Below, in pieces: positions 48,742 to 58,181 of a DNA stretch of 64,000 nucleotides; positions within the stretch are counted from its first letter, which is position 1; each line of letters starts with the position of its first letter. A program made the translations under genes and the position numbers. Below the pieces are notes generated by a model that did no database searches, was not told the DNA's origin, and saw only the letters and a program-made list of their open reading frames with translations. Source of the DNA: Pantoea endophytica. Its GTDB lineage: Bacteria; Pseudomonadota; Gammaproteobacteria; Enterobacterales; Enterobacteriaceae. The DNA lies in the NCBI RefSeq assembly GCF_002858935.1, contig NZ_PJRT01000009.1:372001-436000 (forward strand), read 5' to 3'.

Positions 48742-49623
48742 ATGAAAATCGCTTTTGATGTGGATGTAATCAGGGATCTCGGCATCACGCGCATAGTGCA
48801 TCAGGTGGCGGAATGGGGCTACAAGTACATCGAGCAGTCGCCGCACCCGCAGATCAACCCGTTTTATAAACATCCGAAAGCCAGCCGTGAAATCATGCGC
48901 GAATACAAAAACGCGCTGAATGCCACCGGGCTGGAGATCTCCTCGTTCATTACCGTATATCGCTGGTCCGGCCCGGATGAACTGCGTCGTCAGGCGGCGG
49001 TGAAGAACTGGAAACGCATGATCGAGATTGCCGTCGAAATGGGTGTGCAGGTGATCAACACCGAGCTTTCGGGCAATCCCAACGAGCCAGAAATTTGTGA
49101 AGAGATGTTCTATCGTTCGATGGAAGAGCTGCTGCCGATCATCGAACGTGAAGGCATCCGCGTCGAAATTCAGGCGCATCCGTGGGATTTCTGCGAGCAA
49201 AGCAACGAAACTGCAGACATTGTGAAGTCGTTCCGCAGCGAAAACGTGAAATACATCTACAGCGCACCGCACACCTTCTATTACGACAAAGGTGTGGGCG
49301 ATGTGAAGAACATGCTGCATTACGCCGGCGACGATCTTTCACATATGCTGATCGCCGATACCATGAACCACACTAAGCACTGCCGTTATATCGTCAACCC
49401 GCCAGGCGTGGATGCCACCATCCACCAGCACGTGGCGGTCGGTGAAGGCGAAGTGAATTTCGATGCGCTGTTTGAAGCACTGCGCGAGATGAATTTTGCC
49501 AACCGCACCTTTAAGGTTGGCGGCGAGTCGATTATCTCGGCGGCGCTGTTCGGTTATCCGGAGAAGATGAAGTATCAGGCGGTGGAAACCCGCGAGCTGA
49601 TTGAGCGTGAGCTGTTGGGATAG
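48742..49623 (+). CDS. sugar phosphate isomerase/epimerase family protein
   Basis: The 293-residue product is a xylose isomerase-like TIM-barrel protein. It begins MKIAFDVDVIRDLGITRIVHQ and has metal-site segments VINTELSGNPNEPE, VEIQAHPWDFCEQS, IADTMNHTKHCRY and a C-terminal GGESIISAALFGYPEKM. ATG 48742 was chosen because AGGAGAAAAC precedes it; a frame extending 44 codons upstream is not supported. It is divergent from one LacI-type gene and followed by another, so it is probably induced by the same sugar or polyol. Confidence 0.83.
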   Translation: MKIAFDVDVIRDLGITRIVHQVAEWGYKYIEQSPHPQINPFYKHPKASREIMREYKNALNATGLEISSFITVYRWSGPDELRRQAAVKNWKRMIEIAVEMGVQVINTELSGNPNEPEICEEMFYRSMEELLPIIEREGIRVEIQAHPWDFCEQSNETADIVKSFRSENVKYIYSAPHTFYYDKGVGDVKNMLHYAGDDLSHMLIADTMNHTKHCRYIVNPPGVDATIHQHVAVGEGEVNFDALFEALREMNFANRTFKVGGESIISAALFGYPEKMKYQAVETRELIERELLG

Positions 49624-49640
49624 TTGAGTGCGTGCTGATG

Positions 49641-49739
49641 CCCTCACCCTAACCCTCTCCCACCGGGAGAGGGAACGGGATGGTGCGGCTTGCTCGATCG
49701 GTCCCTTCTCCCGCTGGTGGGAGAAGGTTAGGATGAGGG
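49641..49739. repeat. CCCTCACCCTAACCCTCTCCC intergenic repeat
   Basis: The block begins with CCCTCACCCTAACCCTCTCC and ends with GGTTAGGATGAGGG, and holds inner palindromes such as CTCCCACCGGGAG. A related block of the same family is at 62147-62281. Confidence 0.8.
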
Positions 49740-49764
49740 CCCGCCCTATTGGAATGCACGTAAC

Positions 49765-50784
49765 ATGAAAGCAGTGACGCTGGCCGAGCTGGCAAAACAA
49801 CTGGGCGTCGGTGTCGCCACGGTTGACCGGGTACTCAACGATCGCGGTGGCGTATCGCCCGCCATGAGCAAAAAAATCCTGCAGGCCGCTCGTGACGCCG
49901 GTTTAAAACGCATTCTGCCCGAGGAGCATCGCCATCCGTGGCAGATCGAAGTGCTGCTCAGCGGCAACGCCTCCTTCTTCTTTCAGCAATTAGCGCAAGA
50001 CTTTGCCAAACTCGCCGACCAGCTCGGTTATCGCCGCCTGCGTCTGCATCGCACGCTGATCCCGGAAAATGCACCGGAAAAACTCGCCGCACACATCACC
50101 GCCAGCAGTAAAAAGATGGATGCGCTGATCGTCTTCGCCCATCAAAACCCGCTGATCTACGATGCGCTCGCCGCCTGTAAAGCGCGCGGCGTGCCGGTGA
50201 TCACGCTGGTCGCCGATCTGCCCGATGCCGCGCGGCTGTGCCACGTCGGTATCGATCAATACAAAGCCGGGCGCACCGCCGGTTTGATGCTCGGTAGCAT
50301 GCTGTCGCAGCCGGGTGAAGTGGTGTTGATGAGCGGACGCGCGGATTACGCAGCCCACCGCCTGCGCATTGAGGGCTTTCAGGCGGTGCTGGCCGAACGC
50401 TTTCCGCAGCTGCGCCTGCGCGAGATTCTTGCCGGTCAGGATGAGCGCGAACGCATTAGCCGCCTGTTAGAAAAAACGCTGGCCGCCTCGCCGCCGATTG
50501 TCGGGCTGTATAACACCGGCATTGGCAACACACAGGTGCACGAAGCGCTGGCGCGTCATCGTCTCGACGGTAAAGTGCTGTACGTCACGCACGAGTTGTA
50601 CAGCACCACACGCCGACTATTGCAGGATCGCGTGCTGAACCTCACCCTCGATCAAAACACCCTGCGCCATGCTCAGCTCGCCTTAACGCTGATGCTGCGG
50701 CATCTGGAAGAGGGCGACATTCCCGACACCTATCAGCCTGGTAGAGTGGACTTTATGCTGTTTACGCAAGAGAACTTTACATAA
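49765..50784 (+). CDS. LacI-family transcriptional regulator
   Basis: The 339-residue product has the helix-turn-helix LAELAKQLGVGVATVDRVLNDR, almost the same recognition segment as the regulator at 47395. Its effector domain contains HQNPLIYDALAACKARGVPVITLVADLPDAARLCHVGIDQYKAGR. It follows the isomerase gene on the same strand. The two regulators may bind similar operators or respond to related ligands. Confidence 0.88.
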   Translation: MKAVTLAELAKQLGVGVATVDRVLNDRGGVSPAMSKKILQAARDAGLKRILPEEHRHPWQIEVLLSGNASFFFQQLAQDFAKLADQLGYRRLRLHRTLIPENAPEKLAAHITASSKKMDALIVFAHQNPLIYDALAACKARGVPVITLVADLPDAARLCHVGIDQYKAGRTAGLMLGSMLSQPGEVVLMSGRADYAAHRLRIEGFQAVLAERFPQLRLREILAGQDERERISRLLEKTLAASPPIVGLYNTGIGNTQVHEALARHRLDGKVLYVTHELYSTTRRLLQDRVLNLTLDQNTLRHAQLALTLMLRHLEEGDIPDTYQPGRVDFMLFTQENFT

Positions 50785-50885
50785 TCGGACTTTGCGTCCC
50801 ACCGCCAGCGCGGTTAAATCGCCTGTATCACGCGCTGCTACACTCAGTAGCAGCAAAAATACAATCACAACAAGGCGAAACCACT

Positions 50886-51749
50886 ATGTCGGAACATCAG
50901 TATCAGCCCGCGAAAGTCTGGACCTGGGACCCGGAAGCCAAAGGTAACGGCGCGAAAACCAACCGTCCAACCGCCGGGCCGACGCATGACAAAACCTTGC
51001 CGGTCGGCAAACATCCGCTGCAGCTATACTCGCTCGGCACGCCAAACGGCCAGAAAATTACTATCCTGCTGGAAGAGTTACTGGCGGTGGGTGCCAAAGA
51101 CGCCGAGTACGATGCCTGGCTGATCCGTATCGGCGATGGCGATCAGTTCTCCAGCGGTTTTGTCGATGTAAACCCGAACTCGAAAATCCCGGCGCTGAGC
51201 GACCATTCCGTCACGCCACCGCAGCGCGTGTTTGAATCCGGCAATATCCTGCTCTATCTGGCCGAGAAGTTCGGTCACTTCCTGCCGACCTCGCTGGCAG
51301 GCCGCACCGAAACCCTGAACTGGTTGTTCTGGCTGCAAGGTTCTGCGCCGTATCTCGGCGGTGGCTTTGGTCACTTCTATCACTACGCGCCCGAGAAAAT
51401 CGAGTACGCCATCAACCGCTTCACGCTGGAAGCTAAACGTCAGCTGGACGTGCTGGATCGTCAGTTGGCCGACCATCGCTTCCTCGCCGGTGACGAATAC
51501 ACCATCGCCGATATCGCCACCTGGCCGTGGTACGGCAATCTGGTGCTGAACAACCAATATGGCGGCAGCGAATTCCTTGATGTGCAGTCGTACAAAAATG
51601 TGGTGCGCTGGGCGAAAGAGATTGCCGAGCGTCCGGCGGTGATTCGCGGGCGTAAAGTGAATCGTGCTTTTGGTGCCGAGCCGCAGGATCAGCTGCTGGA
51701 GCGCCATGATGCCGCCGATTTCGATAACAACACTGAAGACAAACGCTAG
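50886..51749 (+). CDS. yghU: glutathione S-transferase-like disulfide reductase YghU
   Basis: YghU is a Nu-class GST with glutathione-dependent disulfide reductase activity. The 287-residue product begins with the YQPAKVWTWDPEAKGNG segment and contains KHPLQLYSLGTPNGQK, NPNSKIPALSDHS and WLFWLQGSAPYLGGGFGHFYHY, all matching E. coli YghU. It ends NNTEDKR. The RBS AAGGCG is well placed. A DUF1330 gene follows after 17 bases and is likely cotranscribed. Confidence 0.94.
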   Translation: MSEHQYQPAKVWTWDPEAKGNGAKTNRPTAGPTHDKTLPVGKHPLQLYSLGTPNGQKITILLEELLAVGAKDAEYDAWLIRIGDGDQFSSGFVDVNPNSKIPALSDHSVTPPQRVFESGNILLYLAEKFGHFLPTSLAGRTETLNWLFWLQGSAPYLGGGFGHFYHYAPEKIEYAINRFTLEAKRQLDVLDRQLADHRFLAGDEYTIADIATWPWYGNLVLNNQYGGSEFLDVQSYKNVVRWAKEIAERPAVIRGRKVNRAFGAEPQDQLLERHDAADFDNNTEDKR

Positions 51750-51766
51750 GCGAGAGGAGAGAAATA

Positions 51767-52057
51767 ATGGCTGCATATGTGGTGTTTATTAAGGACGAAA
51801 CCTTAGACCAGGACGAGCTGACGGCGTATGCCGAGAAAGCCGGACAGGCGCGCGGCGACCATCCCATCACCCCGTTGGCGTTTTATGGCGCCCTGGAAAC
51901 GCTGGAAGGCCCGGAAGCGGAAGGCGTGGTGGTGCTCGAATTCCCGGATGCTGAGGCGGCGAAAGGCTGGTATTTCAGCCCGGCGTATCAGGAAGCCAAA
52001 GCGCATCGCCTGAAAGGCGCGAAATACCGCGTGCTGCTGGTTAATGGCGTAGAGTAA
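51767..52057 (+). CDS. DUF1330 domain protein
   Basis: The 96-residue product is a small dimeric alpha-beta barrel type protein of the DUF1330 family. It begins AAYVVFIKDETLDQDELTAYAEKAG and contains VVVLEFPDAEAAKGWYFSPAYQEAKAHR, the family signature. Function is unknown. The AGGAGAG RBS and short gap indicate cotranscription with yghU. Confidence 0.88.
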   Translation: MAAYVVFIKDETLDQDELTAYAEKAGQARGDHPITPLAFYGALETLEGPEAEGVVVLEFPDAEAAKGWYFSPAYQEAKAHRLKGAKYRVLLVNGVE

Positions 52058-52064
52058 TTAACGT

Positions 52065-52088
52065 AAGGTCGCCATTCATGGCGACCTT
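52065..52088. terminator. bidirectional terminator
   Basis: The perfect ten-base stem AAGGTCGCCA/TGGCGACCTT with loop TTCA lies between the convergent DUF1330 and chemoreceptor genes. Confidence 0.75.
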
Positions 52089-52102
52089 TGCAAAGGTCAC
52101 GC

Positions 52103-53554
52103 TTACCCCAACTTAAATAACGAAATCGCCTGCTTCAGCGCATTGGCCTGCTGCTGTTGCTGCTGCGCCACTTGCAGCGTTTCGGCCACGTGCTGCACGT
52201 TATGATGCACGCTGTGATCAATGCTATTGATGCTCTGCTGAATCTGCTCAATGCTCAAATTCTGCTGCTCACTCATCGCCGACAGTTCCGTCACCAGCTG
52301 CGATAACCCGCTAATACTGCTGTGAATCTCGCGCATGGTTTGCGCCGCATGCTCCACCTGCACGGTGCCGTGTTCGGTGCTGGTGGAACTGGCATCCATC
52401 AGTTGACGAATTTCGCGTGCCGCACTTTCGCTGCGCATCGCCAGATTACGCACTTCGCTGGCGACCACGGCAAAACCGCGTCCCTGATTACCGGCACGCG
52501 CCGCTTCCACCGAGGCGTTCAGCGACAGAATGTTGGTCTGAAACGCAATGCCGTCGATCAGCTCCAGGATGATCTTCACCCTTCTCGACTCTTCGCTGAT
52601 TTTCTCCATCGAGCGAATCGCCGACTGGATATTCTCTTCACCACGCGTCGCCACCGCGCGGGTTTCACTCGCCAGCTCGCACGCGCTTTGCGCTTTGTCC
52701 CGGGTTAAGCTGGCAGCGATACTGATTTCGCTCATGGCGCTGGCCGCCACTTCCAGCGCTTGCGCCTGCTCGTCGGTACGCGTCGAGAGCGCGGCGTTGC
52801 GCTCCAGAATGCTGTCGGATTCCGCCAGCAGTTGACCGACGCCGTCGCTGACCTGATGCAAAGTGCCGTGTAGGGTCCCAAGCGTAGTACTGAAGGTGCG
52901 CGCGAACGGCGTTTCACTCCGCTGAGTATCGGCACGCAGCGTGAGATAACCGGCTTGCTGATTAATGTGTGCCGCCAGTTGCGCCACTTCGCTGGCCGAG
53001 CGCGCATCCGCTGCCATCTGGCGTGCAATCACCAGCAGCATCGCGGTTTGCACCACGACAAACAGCGCGTGGAAAAACACCATGTCCCAGCCGGGATGAT
53101 GAAACACCACCACGCCAAACAGATCATTTTCCTGCAGATAATTGAATAACACATGATGCGTGGCTGCCGCCGCAGCGCCCATTACTAACGGGCGCACATC
53201 TCGCCACGCCAGCAGCGCCGACATCAACACAAACACCGAGAAGTGGTATTCGGTTGCGCCACCGCCAACCTGAATAAGCAGCCCAGCCCAGCCGATTAAC
53301 AGCGCGGATAAGACCATGCGCGACGTGAGCGTACCGCGCAGCGCGGTGCCGAAAAACGTCGCCAGCAGCGCCAATACCAAACCCGCAATTAGCGCCACCA
53401 GCACGCTGTCATTTAGCCAGCCAACGCCAAGTGCAATCGGCAACAGCGCCCAACTGAGGATCACCGCCAGGCTATCCGCGCGCTGTGCGATACGTTTGAG
53501 CGAAACCATCTCCACCGGCGAAGCCGCCGGGCCTGACAAGGGCGTTGCGATCAT
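52103..53554 (-). CDS. methyl-accepting chemotaxis protein with membrane-embedded sensor
   Basis: The 483-residue product has about six hydrophobic segments in the first 200 residues and no large periplasmic domain. A cytoplasmic signalling domain follows, with the conserved hairpin [40 protein letters not shown] in the C-terminal half. It therefore probably senses a signal within or at the membrane. No HAMP domain is obvious. ATG 53554 was chosen over a longer frame, but the start is uncertain. It is an orphan receptor gene with no che genes nearby. Confidence 0.88.
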   Translation of the reverse strand: MIATPLSGPAASPVEMVSLKRIAQRADSLAVILSWALLPIALGVGWLNDSVLVALIAGLVLALLATFFGTALRGTLTSRMVLSALLIGWAGLLIQVGGGATEYHFSVFVLMSALLAWRDVRPLVMGAAAAATHHVLFNYLQENDLFGVVVFHHPGWDMVFFHALFVVVQTAMLLVIARQMAADARSASEVAQLAAHINQQAGYLTLRADTQRSETPFARTFSTTLGTLHGTLHQVSDGVGQLLAESDSILERNAALSTRTDEQAQALEVAASAMSEISIAASLTRDKAQSACELASETRAVATRGEENIQSAIRSMEKISEESRRVKIILELIDGIAFQTNILSLNASVEAARAGNQGRGFAVVASEVRNLAMRSESAAREIRQLMDASSTSTEHGTVQVEHAAQTMREIHSSISGLSQLVTELSAMSEQQNLSIEQIQQSINSIDHSVHHNVQHVAETLQVAQQQQQQANALKQAISLFKLG

Positions 53555-53787
53555 GACATTTTTCCACACCAGAAGTTGATCGTAGAGCCCCAAAATCGTG
53601 GGGCAAAGCGCACGGACTCAGTGGTAAAAAACATCGGCAAGGCGGGAGGAAAGTTTAGTTGTGCTGATTAACGACGCGCAGAGCTGTGAGTATGATCACC
53701 TAAACCATGCAACACAATTTCATTCCCTTCGGCGTAGAAAGCGATAGACTTGTTAGCAATGAATGCTCTCAGAACATTAACGGATAG

Positions 53788-54723
53788 ATGCTCACTATGG
53801 ATTCACCTTGCACTCTCAGCGTCCTGGTCACGGCTCACAATTGCGAAAAATACATTGTTGAGACGTTAAACAGCCTCAAAAAGGCCTGCTCTGGCGTTGA
53901 GGATGCGGTCGAGGTTGTATTGGTGAATGACGCATCCACAGATAACACCAGCGAGTTGCTGCACAGCTTTGCCGCTTCATTCAGCCAGGTGAAAATTTTT
54001 GACGTGATGTTCCGTAACATCGGCAAAGTGAGAAATTTTGGCGTCAGCAAATGCAGCGGCCACTTTGTCACGATGCTGGATGGCGACGATCAGCTTTTGC
54101 CGAACTCTTTTGCTGACATCGTGCAGTTTTTGCAGGCGCAACAACCCGATATTCTGCTGGCGCCGCTGAATGAAATTTATGAAAAGAAGACCAAACTACA
54201 CCAGTGGAAAGGTTTGCAGGTTAACGCCTTGTCGCAACATCAGGTGATTGAAAAATTCCTCATCCATCGTGATATCCAGGCGCATTTTATCGGTCAGTTT
54301 ATTAAACGCTCGCTGTTGGAAGATAACCATTTCCCTGACTTCAGTTGCTACGAAGATGCGTATTTATTCCCCTCGATTCTGAAAGCCAGTCAGACGATAT
54401 TTTTAGCGAAGCAAAGCCCGTATCTCTATTTCAAACGAGAAAAAAGTCTCTCCAGCGCGCTGGATGCCGATAAAATATCGATGCTGATCAAAGCCACGCA
54501 ACAGATGGATAATGTGCTCGGTGAAAGCTACCACAACCTGCTCGCTTGTCATTGGATCAATCTGGCGCATAAGTTTTATCCGCTGATTAACGCTGAACAT
54601 GAGAAACAGGTGGTGAAGCAGGCGATTGAAAACGTCTCTTTCGTTTCATTTTTGCTGGACAGTAAAGTCAGATTTAGTTTGAAGAAAAAATATCTGAGAA
54701 TGAAATTGCGGAGAATGAACTGA
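53788..54723 (+). CDS. family 2 glycosyltransferase
   Basis: The 311-residue product is a GT-A fold glycosyltransferase of family 2. It begins LSVLVTAHNCEKYIVETLNSL. NDASTDNT follows, then the metal-binding LDGDDQLLPNSF (DxD-type), and further on the acceptor-side SCYEDAYLFPSIL. No membrane segment is seen, so it acts on the cytoplasmic face. Start at 53788 is tentative; an ATG three codons later is equally possible. It is convergent with an O-antigen-ligase-like gene, which suggests a role in LPS or another surface glycan. Confidence 0.85.
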   Translation: MLTMDSPCTLSVLVTAHNCEKYIVETLNSLKKACSGVEDAVEVVLVNDASTDNTSELLHSFAASFSQVKIFDVMFRNIGKVRNFGVSKCSGHFVTMLDGDDQLLPNSFADIVQFLQAQQPDILLAPLNEIYEKKTKLHQWKGLQVNALSQHQVIEKFLIHRDIQAHFIGQFIKRSLLEDNHFPDFSCYEDAYLFPSILKASQTIFLAKQSPYLYFKREKSLSSALDADKISMLIKATQQMDNVLGESYHNLLACHWINLAHKFYPLINAEHEKQVVKQAIENVSFVSFLLDSKVRFSLKKKYLRMKLRRMN

Positions 54724-54738
54724 AGCGTTGAGAAAATC

Positions 54739-54758
54739 GGTCGCCTTCAATGGCGACC
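54739..54758. terminator. hairpin GGTCGCC/GGCGACC
   Basis: A seven-base stem with loop TTCAAT lies between two convergent genes and resembles the hairpins at 27923 and 52065. The T-run is weak. Confidence 0.5.
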
Positions 54759-54767
54759 TTACAAATA

Positions 54768-56015
54768 TTAGATATGCGTTCGGGGCTTATGCTGCATCAG
54801 CGCATAGCTCATAATAATCGATGCCATCAGAATAAACACTGAACTGCTTTGAATCCATACGGTATCAGTCAAACCGAATATAAAAATGGAAACAGGAAGC
54901 AGCGCAACATCCAATGCCCGACGACGTATTGCCGCCACAATTAAACCGACATAAAAAAGAATCAGGGTGACAGCACCCGCGATACCTTGCAGCGAAAGCG
55001 TTTCTAAAAAATCATCGTGCAAGTGATACATCACATTTTTATAAGCCTCAGGATTAGCGCGTTCATAGGTTTTAATATAAACGCGCGCTTTATCCGTTCT
55101 GTCATCCGGACTTTGCCCCAGCAGCGACCAGGAAACGCTGTGATAGCCACTTTTCCAGATCGAGAAACGCGCACCAATTGAGGTATCATTATTTTTCTGA
55201 TAGCTGTCTATTTCGTTCTGGATGTTGTCCAACCGATGCATAATGGAGCTGGGCATAAAGAACAGCCCCCCCGCAATGCAAAGAACTAAAATCACCAGCG
55301 AATATTTTCCTGCCCAGCGATGAACCAGATAAAAACAGAGCAAGTATAAAACGGGCAGCACCAACACCGCCGCACGTGACTCAGTGAGGAACATCAGCAG
55401 CATATTCACCACAAAGATAGCGGTGAACAGCAGAATTTGATTAAGGCGGTGAACTATGACCTTATTCACAATAAACAGGGCTGTTAATGCTAACGCCGTC
55501 ATCAGGTATGAAACGGTACCGGCTGAATCGGTGAGTAATTTAATGCGTTGCTGCGTCTGAGCATGTTCGTACCAGCCGGCGCCCAGCGTCAGCAGCAAGC
55601 CAAAAATTAACAAGCACACGCTAATGCGCAGGACTTTCGCTGACAAACAGTGACGCCACGCAATGAAAAAATAGCTGACAAAAGCGGAGATAATGAAAAG
55701 TTTACCGCCCTGAAAATAGTTATCCACTACATCGCTAAAATAGGCATCGGCATAAATGCGCGACCATATTACCCTGACTATGCCCAATAATAGAATGGGA
55801 ACGGCGACGATGAAAGCACTCTTATCGATAATGAATTTTCTTTTTATTCCCTGGGCCAGCAGAAAAAATAGCGTTAAATAACCCACCAGATAAAATGTTT
55901 TCTTAGGATATGCGGGGATAACTAACGAGGTCGCAAATGCCAGGGTTAACAGCAGAAAGCACAGCTGATAAATATTGTTTTCGGTTAACAGCGGCTTTAA
56001 ACGTAAAGTCTGCAC
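54768..56015 (-). CDS. O-antigen ligase/polymerase family membrane protein (WaaL/Wzy-like)
   Basis: The 415-residue product is an integral membrane protein with about ten to twelve helices. A large periplasmic loop (about 215-330) carries a Wzy_C-type HDDFLETLSLQGIAGAVTLILFY segment. This is the layout of O-antigen ligases (WaaL), which attach O-antigen to lipid A-core, and of Wzy polymerases. It starts with GTG directly after the TGA of the GT8 gene, so the two are translationally coupled. Ligase is more likely than polymerase because of the GT8 neighbour, but this is not certain. Confidence 0.82.
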   Translation of the reverse strand: MQTLRLKPLLTENNIYQLCFLLLTLAFATSLVIPAYPKKTFYLVGYLTLFFLLAQGIKRKFIIDKSAFIVAVPILLLGIVRVIWSRIYADAYFSDVVDNYFQGGKLFIISAFVSYFFIAWRHCLSAKVLRISVCLLIFGLLLTLGAGWYEHAQTQQRIKLLTDSAGTVSYLMTALALTALFIVNKVIVHRLNQILLFTAIFVVNMLLMFLTESRAAVLVLPVLYLLCFYLVHRWAGKYSLVILVLCIAGGLFFMPSSIMHRLDNIQNEIDSYQKNNDTSIGARFSIWKSGYHSVSWSLLGQSPDDRTDKARVYIKTYERANPEAYKNVMYHLHDDFLETLSLQGIAGAVTLILFYVGLIVAAIRRRALDVALLPVSIFIFGLTDTVWIQSSSVFILMASIIMSYALMQHKPRTHI

Positions 56016-56984
56016 TCAAAAATACCTCATTTTAAAATACTTAATGCGCCAATAGAGTGCCGGCATCCATTGATGACTACGGAACAAAAATTTGTACATT
56101 CTCTTCGCTTGTTGCGCGTTTTTCGGTGTTTCAAAAGAGACGTCGGCTAATGGTGAAATCTGATAAAGATCGCGATAGTAATGGCCAACGTGCTGTTGAT
56201 TCCACCGCTGCCAGGGTTTATCGGCACCCGCATAATGCAATAAGCAGGTATTTTTCGGCACATCCTGTGTATAACCGCTATCATCGTGTGAGAGCATATT
56301 AATGGTGTTAAAGCGCGTTTCCGTGAATATCACACGGTCCTCAAGCAACGTATTCAACGCATCCTGATCAAGATACTGGAATTGTTTTCCCTTTTCGCTA
56401 AGCAAATTAAAAGCGCGTTCACTGATCTGCTCGCGGTTCCACTTTTGAACATCAATCAGCATCATGCCGGCATTAAAATAGCGCTTTCCACGCAAGCCCA
56501 CCTTTTCAGCCAACTGCGGTTGCAATGCCTGAATCTCGCCAACCACCAAGGCAATAACGTCAGCTGGCATGGCAATCTGCCATAATTCATCAAGAGGATT
56601 CAGACACACCATATCGGCATCGAGATAAAGCAATTTAGTGGCATGCGGCAAGATAAGCGGAGCGAGAAAACGATAATAGGTCGCGCGAGTGAACAACTCT
56701 GTGGTAGGGAACGCGCTAAACAAACTATCCTGAATATGATGCAGCGTTAACCCATGTGGCGATCCAGCGAATATTTTTTCCAGACGCGCAGTATCAACTG
56801 CAGATATTTCCGAAGAGATAAGATGAAAGTGATAACGAACATCATTGGCATGCTTGATTATCGACATGATGGTAATCAGCGAGTGGCCAATGAATTTACC
56901 ATCAACACCAAAAAAAATATGCCGGTCGCTGTGCGCGGGAAAAAGGTGCTGAGAATTTATGGTGTTGAGAATCTCTTTATCCAT
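56016..56984 (-). CDS. family 8 glycosyltransferase (WaaI/WaaJ-like)
   Basis: The 322-residue product is a retaining GT8 enzyme of the LPS-core type. It contains FFGVDGKFIGHSLITIMSI, the metal-binding DxD in LLYLDADMVCLNPLDELW, MMLIDVQKWN, and the late HYAGADKPWQRW segment with conserved His. It probably adds glucose or galactose to the LPS core. ATG 56984 was chosen because the family start is near there and GGAGAG lies upstream. It is the first gene of a two-gene operon with the WaaL-like gene. Confidence 0.87.
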   Translation of the reverse strand: MDKEILNTINSQHLFPAHSDRHIFFGVDGKFIGHSLITIMSIIKHANDVRYHFHLISSEISAVDTARLEKIFAGSPHGLTLHHIQDSLFSAFPTTELFTRATYYRFLAPLILPHATKLLYLDADMVCLNPLDELWQIAMPADVIALVVGEIQALQPQLAEKVGLRGKRYFNAGMMLIDVQKWNREQISERAFNLLSEKGKQFQYLDQDALNTLLEDRVIFTETRFNTINMLSHDDSGYTQDVPKNTCLLHYAGADKPWQRWNQQHVGHYYRDLYQISPLADVSFETPKNAQQAKRMYKFLFRSHQWMPALYWRIKYFKMRYF

Positions 56985-57139
56985 CCTGCACTTCTCTCCG
57001 GTCGAAAGCATGCGTTCTGTTAATGCATCATGCCTGAGCAATCATTAACCAGAGACAATTCTGGTTGCAGCCGGAGTTTATCAGTCAGAGTTAGGCAAAT
57101 AAAGCGAAGTGGAGGAGGAATAAATCGGGTTTCCAGCGT

Positions 57140-57168
57140 AAAACTCTCCTGCGAGCAGGAGAGTTTTG
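57140..57168 (-). terminator. terminator after the sugar-binding protein gene
   Basis: The stem AAACTCTCCTG/CAGGAGAGTTT with loop CGAG has T residues on the minus strand, 13 bases past the binding-protein stop. Confidence 0.85.
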
Positions 57169-57181
57169 GTAAATAAAAATG

Positions 57182-58096
57182 TTATTTCGCCGCGAACTGC
57201 GCATAGTTCTCAGGCGTGATGGTTTGATACGGAATCCAGTTGAACTCCTGCACTTTTTGCTTCTCCAGCAGCGCTTTGGTCACCTGCACCGCGCCGGTCG
57301 CCTGCCCTTTCGCGTCCTGGAAAATGGTCAGCGTCATTTTGCCGTTCTTCACGAACTGCTGACCATCCGGCGTGCCGTCGATACCGGCGACCAAAATCTT
57401 CTCATTTTTCGCCTGGTTGAGCGCCATGATGGCACCAATCGCCATTTCATCATTATTCGCTGCGATAGCGTCAATCGGGCGCTGATTCAGCAGCCAGCTC
57501 GATACCACATCCACCGCTTCGTTGCGCTGCCATTTGGCGCTCTGCTTTTCAATCACCTTCATATCTTTGTATTTGGCAATCACGGCTTCCACCGCGCGGG
57601 TGCGTTCACGCGCTTCTTCATTCGACAGCGCGCCCATCAAAATCGCCACGTTGCCTTTGTAATTCATCTTCTTCGCCAGCGCTTCCATCTGCATTTCTCC
57701 GCCCAACGCCGAGTCTGAACCAACATACGCCATGTCGGTTGGCAGTTTCACTTCTGGCTTACGATTGACGAAGATCAGCGGAATGCCGGCATTTTTCGCC
57801 GCGGTAATCATTGGCAATACGCCTTGAGTGTCCACCGGATTGAGGATGATGGCATCGACACCCTGATTAACAAAATCATCCACCTGCTGCACTTGCAGCG
57901 CGACATCGCCTTTGGCATCAACAAACTGGCTATTGAGCTGGTTAGCTTTCAGCTCTGCCTGCATCTGGGTGCGCAGAATCGAGACGAAGTTGAGATCGAA
58001 GTTAGCCAGCGCGACGCCGACGGTGAAGGTTTTAGCGCTCACGCTCAGGCTGAGCAGCAGCGCGCAGAGGCACAGCATCACATTTCTGATGTTCAT
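57182..58096 (-). CDS. periplasmic sugar-binding protein (RbsB/YtfQ-like)
   Basis: The 304-residue product has a signal peptide (about 1-21, SVSA/KTF). Its type I periplasmic binding fold shows VGVALANFDLNFVSILRTQMQAE, AIILNPVDTQGVLPMI, PLIFVNRKPE and DAIAANNDEMAIGAIMAL, like ribose- and inositol-type binding proteins. It is the last gene of a three-gene operon with an isomerase-like and a dehydrogenase gene. No permease or ATPase gene is present nearby, so it must work with a transporter encoded elsewhere. The operator-like sequence at 58118 lies just upstream. Confidence 0.88.
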   Translation of the reverse strand: MNIRNVMLCLCALLLSLSVSAKTFTVGVALANFDLNFVSILRTQMQAELKANQLNSQFVDAKGDVALQVQQVDDFVNQGVDAIILNPVDTQGVLPMITAAKNAGIPLIFVNRKPEVKLPTDMAYVGSDSALGGEMQMEALAKKMNYKGNVAILMGALSNEEARERTRAVEAVIAKYKDMKVIEKQSAKWQRNEAVDVVSSWLLNQRPIDAIAANNDEMAIGAIMALNQAKNEKILVAGIDGTPDGQQFVKNGKMTLTIFQDAKGQATGAVQVTKALLEKQKVQEFNWIPYQTITPENYAQFAAK

Positions 58097-58117
58097 GGGT
58101 TAGTCCTGTAGGGTTAA

Positions 58118-58142
58118 GATATTATTATTCATTTCATGAAGT
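58118..58142 (-). promoter_or_regulatory. operator-like sequence before the sugar-binding protein gene
   Basis: On the minus strand this reads ATGAAATGAATAATAATAT, similar to ATGAAATGATAATAAAT beside the LacI-type gene at 48440-48456. It may be a shared LacI-family operator and suggests a separate promoter for the binding-protein gene. Confidence 0.35.
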
Positions 58143-58181
58143 TAACGCCGGCAAACAGGCGAATACCCGGCGGTGGAACCG

